A DNA stretch of 64,000 nucleotides from Ideonella sp. A 288 (GTDB lineage: Bacteria; Pseudomonadota; Gammaproteobacteria; Burkholderiales; Burkholderiaceae_C). Where the stretch lies: assembly GCF_002198735.1 (NCBI RefSeq), contig NZ_MWLO01000146.1:17014-81013 (forward strand). The letters are read 5' to 3'. Made by a program: the position numbers and the translations under genes. Below, piece by piece: positions 17,155 through 26,014 of the stretch; position 1 is the stretch's first letter; each line of letters begins with the position of its first letter. The notes beneath the pieces were generated by a model. That model saw only the letters and a program-made list of their open reading frames with translations. It did no database searches and was not told where the DNA came from.

Positions 17155-17934
17155 TCAGCTGCCCGAGAACGACGGTGGCCGCTTTTCCTTGAAGGCGGCG
17201 ATGCCTTCGCGGTAGTCGTCGCTGTCGTAGACGATGCGGCGCAGGCCCTGGATGCGCTCGAAGCCCCGCGGGGTCATCGGGTTGGCGCCGGTCAGCACGC
17301 GCAACTGCTCCTTCATCACGCGGATCGACAGCGGCGAATTCTTCGAGATCACGCCCGCCATGCCGTAGGTGAACGAGCTCAGTTCCTCGGCCGGCACCAG
17401 GTGGTTGATCATGCCCATGCGCTCGGCGCGCTCGGCCCCCACAGGCTGGGCGGTGAAGACCATCTCCTTGACCAGCCGGATGTTGGCCGAGTTCATGAAG
17501 GTCATCATGCCGCTCACGTTGTAGGGTACGCCCAGCTTGGCCGGCGTGACGGCGAAGGTGGCGTTCGGGCCGGCCACCACCAGGTCGCAGGCCAGCACCA
17601 CCTCGCAGGCGCCGCCCCAGACGCCGCCGTCGACCATCGCGATGACGGGGCAGGGGAAGTCCTCGATCGCGCGAACGAGGTGGCGCAGCGCGTCGTCCCA
17701 ACCCAGGGGGTCGCGCCCGCTCACGGGCAGCTCGTCGACATCGTGTCCGGCCGACCAGACCTTGGCGTCGTCGGCCGCGCGCAGCACCACCACGCGCGCC
17801 TCGGCGGCTCTCATGCGAGCAAAGCCGTCGAGCAGTTCGTCGACCAGCTCGTTGCTCAGCGCATTGCGCTTGCGCGGGTGGTTCAGCGTGAGCGTGCCGA
17901 TCGCATGCTCGATGTCGAAGAGGACGAGTCTCAT
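17155..17934 (-). CDS. scpB: Methylmalonyl-CoA decarboxylase (enoyl-CoA hydratase superfamily)
   Basis: This 259-residue crotonase-fold enzyme matches E. coli ScpB (YgfG) closely by eye. Shared blocks include RKRNALS, KVWSAGHDVDELP, GRDPLGWDDALR, VDGGVWGGACE and the C-terminal FERIQGLRRIVYDSDDYREG. ScpB converts methylmalonyl-CoA to propionyl-CoA. The ATG at 17934 shares four bases with the TGA of ackA, so it is translationally coupled as the last gene of the operon. Its presence next to acetate kinase and a phosphotransacetylase suggests a role in propionyl-CoA or short-chain acyl-CoA disposal. Confidence 0.92.
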   Translation of the reverse strand: MRLVLFDIEHAIGTLTLNHPRKRNALSNELVDELLDGFARMRAAEARVVVLRAADDAKVWSAGHDVDELPVSGRDPLGWDDALRHLVRAIEDFPCPVIAMVDGGVWGGACEVVLACDLVVAGPNATFAVTPAKLGVPYNVSGMMTFMNSANIRLVKEMVFTAQPVGAERAERMGMINHLVPAEELSSFTYGMAGVISKNSPLSIRVMKEQLRVLTGANPMTPRGFERIQGLRRIVYDSDDYREGIAAFKEKRPPSFSGS

Positions 17935-19214
17935 GCGGCGCTTTCCGTCGGCGCACGGCACTCGACATCGGACGGGGCTGCCGTGCGAGCCGCCGCCGGG
18001 GCCGGCGAGACCGACCCTGCCAGCACGTCCATGGTGTGCCGGGCGATCATCAGTTCCTCGTTGGTCGGCACCACGTAGACGGGCAGGCGGCCGTCGGCGG
18101 CGGAGATGCGGTGGGCGTGGCGCTGGTTCGCCTCGGTGTCGAGGCGGGCGCCCAGCCAGGCCAGACGTCCGACGACCTGCTCGCGCACCAGCGCCGAGTG
18201 CTCGCCGATGCCGGCCGTGAACACCAGCGCGTCCAGGCCACCCATCGACGTGGCCAGCGAGGCCACTTCCTTGGCGATGCGGAAGCAGTACAGGGCCACG
18301 GCCTGACGGGCCGCCGGATCGTCCGAGGACTGCAGCACCTTCATGTCGTTGGACAGGCCGGACACGCCGAGCAGGCCCGAGCGCCGGTACAGCAGGTCCT
18401 CGACGGCGTCGAGGTCCATGCCGCGCTCGCGCATCAGGTGGAGGATCACGCCGGGGTCGAGGGCGCCCGAGCGGGTGCCCATCGGCAGGCCGTCGAGCGC
18501 GGTGAAGCCCATCGTGCTGTCGACGCTGCACCCGCCGTGCACGGCGCAGGCGCTCGAGCCGTTGCCCAGGTGGCAGATGACCATGCGGCCGGCCGCCAGC
18601 TCGGGCTGTCGGGCGATCAGCCGCTGGCTGACGTACTCGTACGACAGGCCGTGGAAGCCGTAGCGGCTGATGCCGGAGTCGCTCAGTTCGCGCGGCAGCG
18701 CGAAGGTGCGCGCCTCCCAGGGCAGGGTGCTGTGGAAGGCGGTGTCGAAGCAGGCCACCTGGGCCAGGCCCGGGTGGTTGCGGGCCAGGATGCGGATCGG
18801 CGCCAGGTTGTGCGGCTGGTGCAGCGGGGCCAGCGACACCAGCGCGTCGAGCTGCTCGATCAGGGCCGCGTCGATGCGCGCCGGGCGCTGCAGCGCCCGG
18901 CCGCCGTGCACCACGCGGTGGCCGGCGGCGACGATTTCGTCGTCGGCCTGCGTGGTGGCGATCCACTGCAGCACATGGGCCAGCAGGGCCTCGCGGCTGC
19001 GCGAGGTGGTGGCGTCGAAGGCGTGCTCGGCCAGCACGCGGCGCTGGGCGTCGCGGGCCTCGAAGGTGGCCGCGGCGCCGATGCCGGCGATCTGGCCGCT
19101 CACGATGGGCAGCAGCTCGCCGCCGTCGGTGGGCTGGCGGAAGACCGAGAACTTCAGGCTCGACGATCCGGCATTGAGCACCAGGCAGGCCTGGTGTCTG
19201 GCGCGTGCGCTCAT
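17931..19214 (-). CDS. ackA: Acetate/propionate kinase
   Basis: This 427-residue kinase interconverts acetyl phosphate and acetate with ADP/ATP. It shows the N-terminal phosphate-binding NAGSSSLKFSVF, the central FDTAFHSTLP and YGFHGLSYEYV blocks, and the nucleotide-binding GIGEHS. The last 20 or so residues are an Ala/Pro-rich extension. The start ATG 19214 is 11 bp after the Pta-like gene. Paired with that gene it would generate ATP from acyl-CoA through acyl phosphate. Confidence 0.95.
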   Translation of the reverse strand: MSARARHQACLVLNAGSSSLKFSVFRQPTDGGELLPIVSGQIAGIGAAATFEARDAQRRVLAEHAFDATTSRSREALLAHVLQWIATTQADDEIVAAGHRVVHGGRALQRPARIDAALIEQLDALVSLAPLHQPHNLAPIRILARNHPGLAQVACFDTAFHSTLPWEARTFALPRELSDSGISRYGFHGLSYEYVSQRLIARQPELAAGRMVICHLGNGSSACAVHGGCSVDSTMGFTALDGLPMGTRSGALDPGVILHLMRERGMDLDAVEDLLYRRSGLLGVSGLSNDMKVLQSSDDPAARQAVALYCFRIAKEVASLATSMGGLDALVFTAGIGEHSALVREQVVGRLAWLGARLDTEANQRHAHRISAADGRLPVYVVPTNEELMIARHTMDVLAGSVSPAPAAARTAAPSDVECRAPTESAA

Positions 19215-19225
19215 CGCGGGCTCCT

Positions 19226-20707
19226 TCAGTGGGCGGGTCGTGCGGCGCGCGCGTCGCGGTTGGCCTGGGCCAGCAGGGCGGCCACGGCGCACGAGGCCTG
19301 GCGCGTGCGCAAGTTGTCGGCGCGGCTGGTCAGGATGATCGGCACCTTGGCGCCCAGCACGATGCCGGCGGCGTCGGCATGGGCCAGGAAGGTGAGCTGC
19401 TTGGCCAGCATGTTGCCGGCCACCAGGTCGGGCACCAGCAGGATGTCGGCGGAGCCGGCCACCGGCGACACCAGGCCCTTGGTACGCGCGGCCTCGGCCG
19501 AGATGGCGTTGTCGAAGGCCAGCGGGCCGTCGAGCACGCCGCCGCGGATCTGGCCGCGGTCGGCCATCTTGCACAGCACGGCGGCCTCCAGCGTCGACGG
19601 GATCTTCAGGTTGATGTTCTCGACCGCCGACAGGATGGCCACGTTTGGCTTGGGCACGCCCAGCACATGGGCAAGATCGATGGCGTTCTGGATGATGTGG
19701 ACCTTGTCCTCCAGCGTCGGCGCGATGTTGATGGCCGCGTCGGTGATGAGCAGGGTGCGCGAGTAGGTGGGCACGTTCATCACGAACACGTGGCTGATGC
19801 GCGACGAGGTGCGCAGGCAGTTGTCCTTGCGCACCACCGCGCTCATCAGCTCATCGGTGTGCAGCGAGCCCTTCATCAGCGCATCGACCTCGCCGTCGCG
19901 GGCCAGGCGGGCCGCGGCCTCGGCGGCGTCCTGCGGGAACTCGGCATCCACCAGCCGGAAGCGGGTGATGTCCATGCCGAAGGTGGCCGCCACCTCGCGG
20001 ATGCGCTGCGCCGGTCCGACCAGCACCGGCTCGATCAGGCCGGCCGCGGCGGCGTCGACGGCGGCGCGCAGCGAGGTCTCGTCGCAGGGGTAGGCCACCG
20101 CGGTGGGCATCGGCGGCAGGCCGTCGCAGCGGGCCAGCAGCGCGTCGTGCTGGTGGTGGTGGATCAGCTGCACCTGCGGCAGCTCCTGGTTCTCGCGGCG
20201 CACCTTCTGCGTCGGCGCCGTCACCACGGCGGTGCCGGTGACCAGCAACTGGCCATCCTGGTTGGTGCACACGCAGTTCAGCACCACCACCGACTGCTCG
20301 GCCCGCTTCTCCACCACGGTGACGGTGGCGGTGATGGTCTCGCCGACGCCGATGGTGTTGAGGAAGCGCAGGTCCTGCCCCAGGTACACGGTGCCGGTGC
20401 CGGGCAGCTTGGAGCCCAGCACGCCCGAGACGAGCGCGCCAGACCACATGCCGTGGGCGATGATGCGGTGGTGCCGGGTGTCGGCGGCGAAGGCCTTGTC
20501 CAGGTGCACCGGGTTGCTGTTGCCCGACACGGTGGCGAACAGCTCGATGTCGTCCATCGTCAGCTTGCGCGACATGCTGGCCGTCTGGCCGATCTGGATC
20601 TCGTCGAAGGGCACGTTCTCGTACCCGCCCGCCAGCAGGGCGCTGTCGTCGGCATTCGGTGTCCAGGCCGCGGGCACCATCGGCTGCGGCATTTGTTCCA
20701 GTTCCAC
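19226..20707 (-). CDS. Bifunctional MaoC-like enoyl-CoA hydratase / phosphate acetyltransferase
   Basis: This fusion of about 490 residues has two domains. The N-terminal 170 residues are a hot-dog-fold MaoC/R-hydratase-like domain, with FATVSGNSNPVHLDKAFA carrying the catalytic Asp/Asn-His element and HGMWSGALVSGVLG. The remainder is a PTA_PTB phosphotransacylase domain (MKGSLHTDELMSAVV, LITDAAINIAPT, ILSAVENIN, GPLAFDNAIS). The hydratase half would act on crotonyl-CoA or 3-hydroxyacyl-CoA and the other half would convert acyl-CoA to acyl phosphate for AckA. GTG 20707 was chosen because GGAGA lies five bases upstream; TTG 20719 and ATG 20692 are alternatives. Confidence 0.92.
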   Translation of the reverse strand: MELEQMPQPMVPAAWTPNADDSALLAGGYENVPFDEIQIGQTASMSRKLTMDDIELFATVSGNSNPVHLDKAFAADTRHHRIIAHGMWSGALVSGVLGSKLPGTGTVYLGQDLRFLNTIGVGETITATVTVVEKRAEQSVVVLNCVCTNQDGQLLVTGTAVVTAPTQKVRRENQELPQVQLIHHHQHDALLARCDGLPPMPTAVAYPCDETSLRAAVDAAAAGLIEPVLVGPAQRIREVAATFGMDITRFRLVDAEFPQDAAEAAARLARDGEVDALMKGSLHTDELMSAVVRKDNCLRTSSRISHVFVMNVPTYSRTLLITDAAINIAPTLEDKVHIIQNAIDLAHVLGVPKPNVAILSAVENINLKIPSTLEAAVLCKMADRGQIRGGVLDGPLAFDNAISAEAARTKGLVSPVAGSADILLVPDLVAGNMLAKQLTFLAHADAAGIVLGAKVPIILTSRADNLRTRQASCAVAALLAQANRDARAARPAH

Positions 20708-20759
20708 GTTGCTCTCCAAGGGTCAGTTCAGTCCCGCCCCGCGGGGTGGGGGCCGGTGG

Positions 20760-21437
20760 TCAGCGCCGGCCGGGTTGCGGCAGGTCCAGCACATGGCGTG
20801 CCTGCTCGAGGGTTTCGATGGCGCCGGGCCGGGCCTGGCGCACACGGGCGATGGCCTCGTGGGCCGGCGTGCCCAGCTCGACCAGCAGGCGCGCAGCCAC
20901 CGAGCCGGTGCGGCCCAGGCCGCCGCGGCAGTGCACCAGCACGCGCCCGCCCTGGTCCAGGTAGCGCCGCACCAGCGGGCCGGTGCGGTGCCAGCCGGCC
21001 TCGAAGCGCGCGTCCGGCGGCTGCATGTCGACGATGGGCAGGTGGTGCCATTCGATGCCGCGGGCCTGCAGCTGCGGTCCGAGCTGGGGCACGCCCAGCA
21101 GGTCGAACTCGTGCGCTTCCAGCAGGGTGAGCACGGCGTTGGGGCGCCAGCGTTGCACCACGGCCAGGTCCATTGCCAGATCGCGCTGCCAGCGCGCGCC
21201 CTTCAGGCTGTGGCCGCGCTTGCCGGGGCAGATGCACAGGCCGATGCGGCCGGCGGTGTGGGCCACCACCACCTCGTCGATGCGCAGGGGGTGGCTCAGG
21301 CTGGTGCGGGGCACGTCGGGCTGTGGCGTCAGCACGGTGGCCAGGGGCGGGCGGTCGGCCGCGGCGAAGCCGGCCTCGGCGGGCTCGCGGTGGTCGGCGG
21401 CCAGGGGGCAGCCCGTGTCGGCGGAGGTGTCGGCCAT
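20760..21437 (-). CDS. Dual-specificity / tyrosine-type protein phosphatase (CDKN3-like)
   Basis: This 225-residue protein has the cysteine phosphatase P-loop HCRGGLGRTG (HCx5R) near residue 175, preceded by the general-acid loop region WHHLPIVDMQPPD. The N-terminal 55 residues are low-complexity. The overall pattern resembles CDKN3/KAP-type dual-specificity phosphatases, which are unusual inside a metabolic operon. It starts 9 bp after fabI. The target could be a phosphoprotein or a small phosphorylated molecule; neither can be told from sequence. Confidence 0.82.
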   Translation of the reverse strand: MADTSADTGCPLAADHREPAEAGFAAADRPPLATVLTPQPDVPRTSLSHPLRIDEVVVAHTAGRIGLCICPGKRGHSLKGARWQRDLAMDLAVVQRWRPNAVLTLLEAHEFDLLGVPQLGPQLQARGIEWHHLPIVDMQPPDARFEAGWHRTGPLVRRYLDQGGRVLVHCRGGLGRTGSVAARLLVELGTPAHEAIARVRQARPGAIETLEQARHVLDLPQPGRR

Positions 21438-21446
21438 GGGCGTGGC

Positions 21447-22226
21447 TCAGTTCATGATGTGGGCGCCACCGTCCACGTACACCGTCGAGCCGGTGAGCAT
21501 GCGCGCGCTGTCCACGGCCAGCATCGCGGTGGCGTAGCCCACGTCCTCGATGCCGGCCATGGCGCCGGCGGGGGCGCGCTGTTCGGCGTCGTTGGCCATG
21601 TCCTCGAAATCGGCGATGCCGCTGGCCGCACGGGTGCGGATCGGCCCGGGCGAGATGGCGTGCACGCGGATGCCCTGGCGGCCCAGCTCATGGGCCAGGT
21701 AGCGCATCGACGATTCCAGCGCGGCCTTCACCGGCCCCATCACGTTGTAGTGCTCGGTGACGCGGTGGGCGCCGTGGTAGCTCATCGTGAACAGCGTGCC
21801 GCCGGCGGTCATCAGCGGGGCGGCGTAGTGGGCCATCTCGATGAAGCTGTAGCAGGAGCAGTCCATCGCCTTCAGGAAGCCGGCGCGCGAGCAATCTGTG
21901 AGCGAGCCGTGCAGGTCGGCCTTGGGCGCGAAGGCGATCGAGTGCAGCGCCGAGTGCAGCACGCCGAAGTGCGAGGACAGGCGTTCGAAGACGGCCTTCA
22001 TCTGGCCTTCCACCATCACGTCCAGCGGCAGGCACAGGGCCTCCAGGCGCTCGGCCAGGGCGCCGACGGCGTCGCGGTCGCGGTCGTTGCGGTAGGTGAC
22101 GGCCAGGCTGGCGCCCATGTCGTGGAAGGCCTTGGCGCAGCCCCAGGCGATGGACTTCTCATCGGCGATGCCGGTGACGAGGATGTTCTTGCCCTCCAGG
22201 GGGCGGGCGACGGTTCGTGAAGACAT
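21447..22226 (-). CDS. fabI: Enoyl-[acyl-carrier-protein] reductase, FabI type
   Basis: This 259-residue SDR-fold reductase makes saturated acyl-ACP using NAD(P)H. It begins GKNILVTGIADEKSIAWGCAK, the FabI-type nucleotide-binding start. It shows the Y-x6-K catalytic pair in YNVMGPVK and the tail GGAHIMN. Its location in a PHB-linked operon, rather than with fatty acid synthesis genes, suggests a second, specialised FabI; the housekeeping enzyme would be elsewhere. It starts 26 bp after the DUF3141 gene. Confidence 0.93.
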   Translation of the reverse strand: MSSRTVARPLEGKNILVTGIADEKSIAWGCAKAFHDMGASLAVTYRNDRDRDAVGALAERLEALCLPLDVMVEGQMKAVFERLSSHFGVLHSALHSIAFAPKADLHGSLTDCSRAGFLKAMDCSCYSFIEMAHYAAPLMTAGGTLFTMSYHGAHRVTEHYNVMGPVKAALESSMRYLAHELGRQGIRVHAISPGPIRTRAASGIADFEDMANDAEQRAPAGAMAGIEDVGYATAMLAVDSARMLTGSTVYVDGGAHIMN

Positions 22227-22252
22227 GGCGGGTGTTCGAATTGAAGTGGGGA

Positions 22253-24607
22253 TCAGGCCGCGGTGGGCACCTTGACGGTGGCGCGGCGGCGTGGTCGGGC
22301 GCGCGCGGCTTCTGCCGGGGTGGGCGTCGGCAGTGCGAGCGGCGGCGCGCCATCGGCCGGCGCCGGGGCGTGCACGGCACTGGCGCACAGCTGCGCGGCC
22401 AGTTCGGTGACACGCTGCGCATCGGCCTGCAGCGCGCGGATCAGGCCGGCGATGACGTCCGGCGGCGACTTGATCACCGTCGAGTCCACCATCAGCACCG
22501 CGGTGGCCACCGCCAGCGCGCGCTCGCGCTCCGGGGCGGTGGGCAGCATGCGCGCCAGGGCCTCCAGGCCTTCCAGCGGGGCCACGGCCAGCACGCGGGC
22601 CTCGGCATGGGCCAGCGCGCGCCATTCCACCACCGACCGCGGCGCGGCGCCCGGGGCAGGGGGCAGCTCGGCCAGGCGGCGGGCCAGGCGCAGGCTGCGG
22701 CGCTCGAAGGCGCCGTGGCCGGCCATCGCCGCCAGCACGATGCGGCACACCGCGCGGGCGTAGCCGCCGCTGTCGATCTGCGTCAGCACCTCGTCGCGCG
22801 CGAGCTGCAACTCGGCCTGTGCCCGGGCCACGGCCAGCTGTTCGGCCGGCGGGTCGGGGGGCAGCAAGGCACCGACGCCCAGCGGCCCGAAGGCCAGACG
22901 CGCGAACTGCACGGTGGCGGCGTCGCGCTGGTCGCGGTACCAGTTCAGGCCGAACTCGACCCACGACGACACGGTGCGTTCGACGTGCCGCGCCGGGTGG
23001 TCGTCGGCCACGGCATGGCGGTGCTCGCGCACGTGCTGGGCCAGCGCGCGCAGGCCGGGCGAGGCCGGGTGCACGTCCGACAGCGCCTGCCGCTGCCGGC
23101 GCAGCGGATGCAGGTGCACGGCCGCATCGGCCAGCGCACGGCCGCCCAGCGGCGAGGTCGACCAGGGGCGCAGCAGCGGGCGCAGCAGCGTCCGGTACAG
23201 CGACATGTTGATCTCGGAGTGCTTGGCCACGGTCGAGAACAGCTTCTCCTCGTCGCGGCCCTCCGGGTTGATGGCCCGCAGGTCGTCCATCGTGCGGCGC
23301 ACGAAGGTCATGCTGTAGCTGCCGGGCTCCAGCGCATCCAGGTGCGCCGTGGGCTGGTCGCCCTTGGCCCGCACCTGCATCTCGTACAGCCCGGGCGGCA
23401 GGTGCTCGATCACGTCGTGCGAGTTGACGATCTGGTCGTGCTCCTTGCGCGCCACGTCGGCGCCCACGAAGATGCCCAGGTGGCCCACCGTCTCGTGCAG
23501 CACGTAGACGATGACGCGGCCCGCGGCGGCGATGGCGCGCTCGTCGCCCCAGGTGTCGATGATCCAGTTCAGCGCCTGCGGCGGCGGTGTGATGTTGTCG
23601 CCCCACGAGGCGAACACCACCACCGGCGCCGTGATGTTGCGCAGGTCGATGCGGTGGCCACCCAGTTCGACCTCGCCGCTGGCCAGCTTGTTGCCGACGA
23701 ACAGGTTCTCGACGATGGTTTCGAACTCGTCGCCGGTCATGCGGAAGAAGCCACCCCACCAGCGCTCGAACTCGAGGAAGCGCTCGGCCTCGGTGTCCAC
23801 CTTCGACCACAGGCTGTAGTAGCGGCTCCACAGGCTGTTGGCCGGGTTCAGGTTCTCGAAGTTCTTCACCAGGTGCGCACCGTCGAAGCGGCCGCCGCCC
23901 AGGTCGGAGCTGAGCGCGGCCAGCCACGAACCGCCCAGCGTGGCGCCGCTGTAGCGCATCGGGTTGAGCTTGGCGCCACCGGCCCAGTACGACAGCGGTG
24001 CGCCGACGAGGATCAGCGTGCCGAACAGCTCGGGCCGCACCGAGGCCAGCCCGGCCATGGCCCAGCCGGCCTGGCAGTTGCCGATCACCAGCGGCCGTGT
24101 GCTGCACTGCGGGTGGCGAGCCGCCACTTCTTCCAGGAAGCGGGCCTCGGCCAGACCGACGTCGAACAGGGTCTGCCCTTCCTCGGGCTGCGGCCGGAAG
24201 GTGACGAAGTACACCGGGTGGCCGGCGCGCAGGGCCACGCCCACTTCGGAGTCCACCTTGAAGCCGCCGATGCCCGGGCCATGGCCGGCGCGCGGGTCCA
24301 CCACCACCACCGGCTGGCTGGTCGGGTCGATGGCCAGGCCATCGGGCGGCAGGATGTGCAGCAGCGAATAGTTGCAGGGCCGGGGCAGGTCGTGGCCGTC
24401 CAGCACCAGCTCGTGCTCGAACTTCAGCAGGTCGGCGGCGCCGGCGTGGGTGTCCTTGGCGTAGCGGTTGCCCCGGCGGCGCAGGGTGTCGAGGAACAGC
24501 ACGGTCCGCTCGGCGGTGTCGCGCAGGTAGTCGGCGCCCGGTGCCAGGGTCTTCAGGGGCCAGGACGGGGAGAGGTCAACGGCAGAGGTGGTCAGGTTCG
24601 AGTCCAT
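22253..24607 (-). CDS. DUF3141 protein, PHA-synthase-like alpha/beta hydrolase
   Basis: This 784-residue protein has an N-terminal alpha/beta-hydrolase half that resembles PHA synthase. The nucleophile box is IGNCQAGWA with Cys near residue 178 (PhaC uses GxCxGG), a likely catalytic Asp is in FASWGDNITPPPQ, and a likely His is in HETVGHLGIF. The C-terminal 350 residues are helical and Ala/Arg-rich with no known domain. Proteins of this layout are named DUF3141 and sit with fabI, pta and ackA in many Burkholderiales (from memory). ATG 24607 was chosen; an in-frame GTG at 24625 is possible. It is the first gene of the operon, behind a TGC-rich element. Confidence 0.88.
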   Translation of the reverse strand: MDSNLTTSAVDLSPSWPLKTLAPGADYLRDTAERTVLFLDTLRRRGNRYAKDTHAGAADLLKFEHELVLDGHDLPRPCNYSLLHILPPDGLAIDPTSQPVVVVDPRAGHGPGIGGFKVDSEVGVALRAGHPVYFVTFRPQPEEGQTLFDVGLAEARFLEEVAARHPQCSTRPLVIGNCQAGWAMAGLASVRPELFGTLILVGAPLSYWAGGAKLNPMRYSGATLGGSWLAALSSDLGGGRFDGAHLVKNFENLNPANSLWSRYYSLWSKVDTEAERFLEFERWWGGFFRMTGDEFETIVENLFVGNKLASGEVELGGHRIDLRNITAPVVVFASWGDNITPPPQALNWIIDTWGDERAIAAAGRVIVYVLHETVGHLGIFVGADVARKEHDQIVNSHDVIEHLPPGLYEMQVRAKGDQPTAHLDALEPGSYSMTFVRRTMDDLRAINPEGRDEEKLFSTVAKHSEINMSLYRTLLRPLLRPWSTSPLGGRALADAAVHLHPLRRQRQALSDVHPASPGLRALAQHVREHRHAVADDHPARHVERTVSSWVEFGLNWYRDQRDAATVQFARLAFGPLGVGALLPPDPPAEQLAVARAQAELQLARDEVLTQIDSGGYARAVCRIVLAAMAGHGAFERRSLRLARRLAELPPAPGAAPRSVVEWRALAHAEARVLAVAPLEGLEALARMLPTAPERERALAVATAVLMVDSTVIKSPPDVIAGLIRALQADAQRVTELAAQLCASAVHAPAPADGAPPLALPTPTPAEAARARPRRRATVKVPTAA

Positions 24608-24671
24608 GTGAAACAGGATAGGCACCTTCTGTGACGGGTATCCCGCGAGGAAGGGCTGACTTACAGTCTAT

Positions 24672-24687
24672 TTGCTGCACTGCACAA
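24672..24687. promoter_or_regulatory. TGC-rich element resembling a PHB-regulator (PhaR-type) binding site
   Basis: TTGCTGCACTGCACAA lies 65 bp upstream of the DUF3141 start, in a locally AT-richer stretch. TGC-rich sequences of this form precede phasin and other PHB genes and are bound by PhaR in related bacteria (from memory). The site could control the minus-strand operon, rlpA, or both. Confidence 0.5.
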
Positions 24688-24870
24688 TAGGATGGAGTGT
24701 GCCCTCCAATTTGTATGTGCACTGCGACACGGAGGCGGGCCTTTGGGGCCTGGCAGCGCCCAAAGTGCACCGGTGTGGTGCCTTTGGCCGTCGTGCCGGC
24801 GCCTTGCCTGGGCGTCTTTGGCGCGTCTCCCGCCACGCCGAGTGCGCGCCGATGCGCACAATGGCCGGCG

Positions 24871-25944
24871 ATGTCCACGGCCCATGCCTCTTCGTCCACC
24901 GGTGCTTCGGCGGCCCGCACGGCCGGCCGGCTGCTGGCGTGGGTCGTGGCGCTGGGGCTGGCCGGTTGCGCGGGCTTGCGCACGCCGTCGGCACCGGGCC
25001 GCGACGGGCCCGGCGCGTCGCCGCCGCCCAACCTGGCCGCTGTGCCCGACGCGGTGCCGCGCGTGGACCCGGTGCGCGCGGGCGGACCCAACAAGCCCTA
25101 CGAGGTGTTCGGCCAGACCTACGTGCCGCGGCTGGGCGACCCGCCGATGCGCGAGCGCGGCCTGGCCTCTTGGTACGGCCGCGCCTTCCACGGCCGGCCC
25201 ACGGCCAACGGCGAAACCTACGACATGTACGCGATGACGGCGGCGCATAAGACGATGCCGCTGCCCAGTTATGCGCGGGTGCGCAACCCGGCCAACGGCC
25301 GCGAGGTGGTGGTGCGGGTGAACGACCGCGGGCCCTTCCATGCCGGCCGCGTCATCGATCTCAGCTACACCGCGGCCTTGAAGCTGGGCTTGCTCAACGG
25401 CGTGGCGCCGGTGGAGTTGGAACGGCTCACGCACGAGGCCATCCGCAGTGGCAGCTGGCAGCGCGACGCCGAGCCGGTCGCGGCTGCGCCCCCGCCCCCG
25501 CCCGTTGTCCTGCCGTTGGCGCCGGCGCCGGCACCGGCGGCTGTGCCTGGGCCCTTGCCCGCCGTGACGCCCGCGGCCGACACCGGCGATGCCGACCCCA
25601 TCGCCGCTTTGGCGCAGCAGGTGGGCGCCGCACCCGGGCTGCGCCCGGACGCCATCCCCGGGCGCACCCACGACACCGCGACCGCGGCGCCTGCGGGGGC
25701 CCCGTTGGCACCCGGCTTCTGGCTGCAGTTCGGCGCCTTCCGCGACGCAACTTCGGCCGAGGCCTGGCGGCAGCAGCTGGCGCAGCAGGTGGACTGGCTG
25801 GCGCCCCGGCTGTCGGTGGTGGCCGATGCGCCCTGGCACCGGGTTCAGGCAGGGCCCTGGGCGAGCCGACAGGACGCCTTGTTCGCCGCCGATCGGCTGC
25901 GCGATCGGCTGGCCGCTGCGCCGGTGCTGCTGGAGCGGCGCTAG
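24871..25944 (+). CDS. rlpA: Septal ring lytic transglycosylase RlpA (lipoprotein)
   Basis: This 357-residue outer-membrane lipoprotein has a signal peptide ending in the lipobox LAGC. A double-psi beta-barrel domain (about residues 100-185) follows with GLASWYGRAFHGRPTANGE, the catalytic Asp in VVRVNDRGPF and RVIDLSYTAA. A Pro/Ala-rich linker leads to a C-terminal SPOR domain (FWLQFGAFRDATSAEAW), which binds denuded septal glycan. RlpA cleaves such glycan strands during daughter-cell separation. Its start ATG 24871 follows a 263-bp divergent region shared with the DUF3141 operon. Confidence 0.93.
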   Translation: MSTAHASSSTGASAARTAGRLLAWVVALGLAGCAGLRTPSAPGRDGPGASPPPNLAAVPDAVPRVDPVRAGGPNKPYEVFGQTYVPRLGDPPMRERGLASWYGRAFHGRPTANGETYDMYAMTAAHKTMPLPSYARVRNPANGREVVVRVNDRGPFHAGRVIDLSYTAALKLGLLNGVAPVELERLTHEAIRSGSWQRDAEPVAAAPPPPPVVLPLAPAPAPAAVPGPLPAVTPAADTGDADPIAALAQQVGAAPGLRPDAIPGRTHDTATAAPAGAPLAPGFWLQFGAFRDATSAEAWRQQLAQQVDWLAPRLSVVADAPWHRVQAGPWASRQDALFAADRLRDRLAAAPVLLERR

Positions 25945-26014
25945 GAACGCGGGCCAGGCGTCTTGCTGCCTGCTTCCCGGGGCGCGCGCCAGGTTCGGCG
26001 ACACGGCGGCGGCC

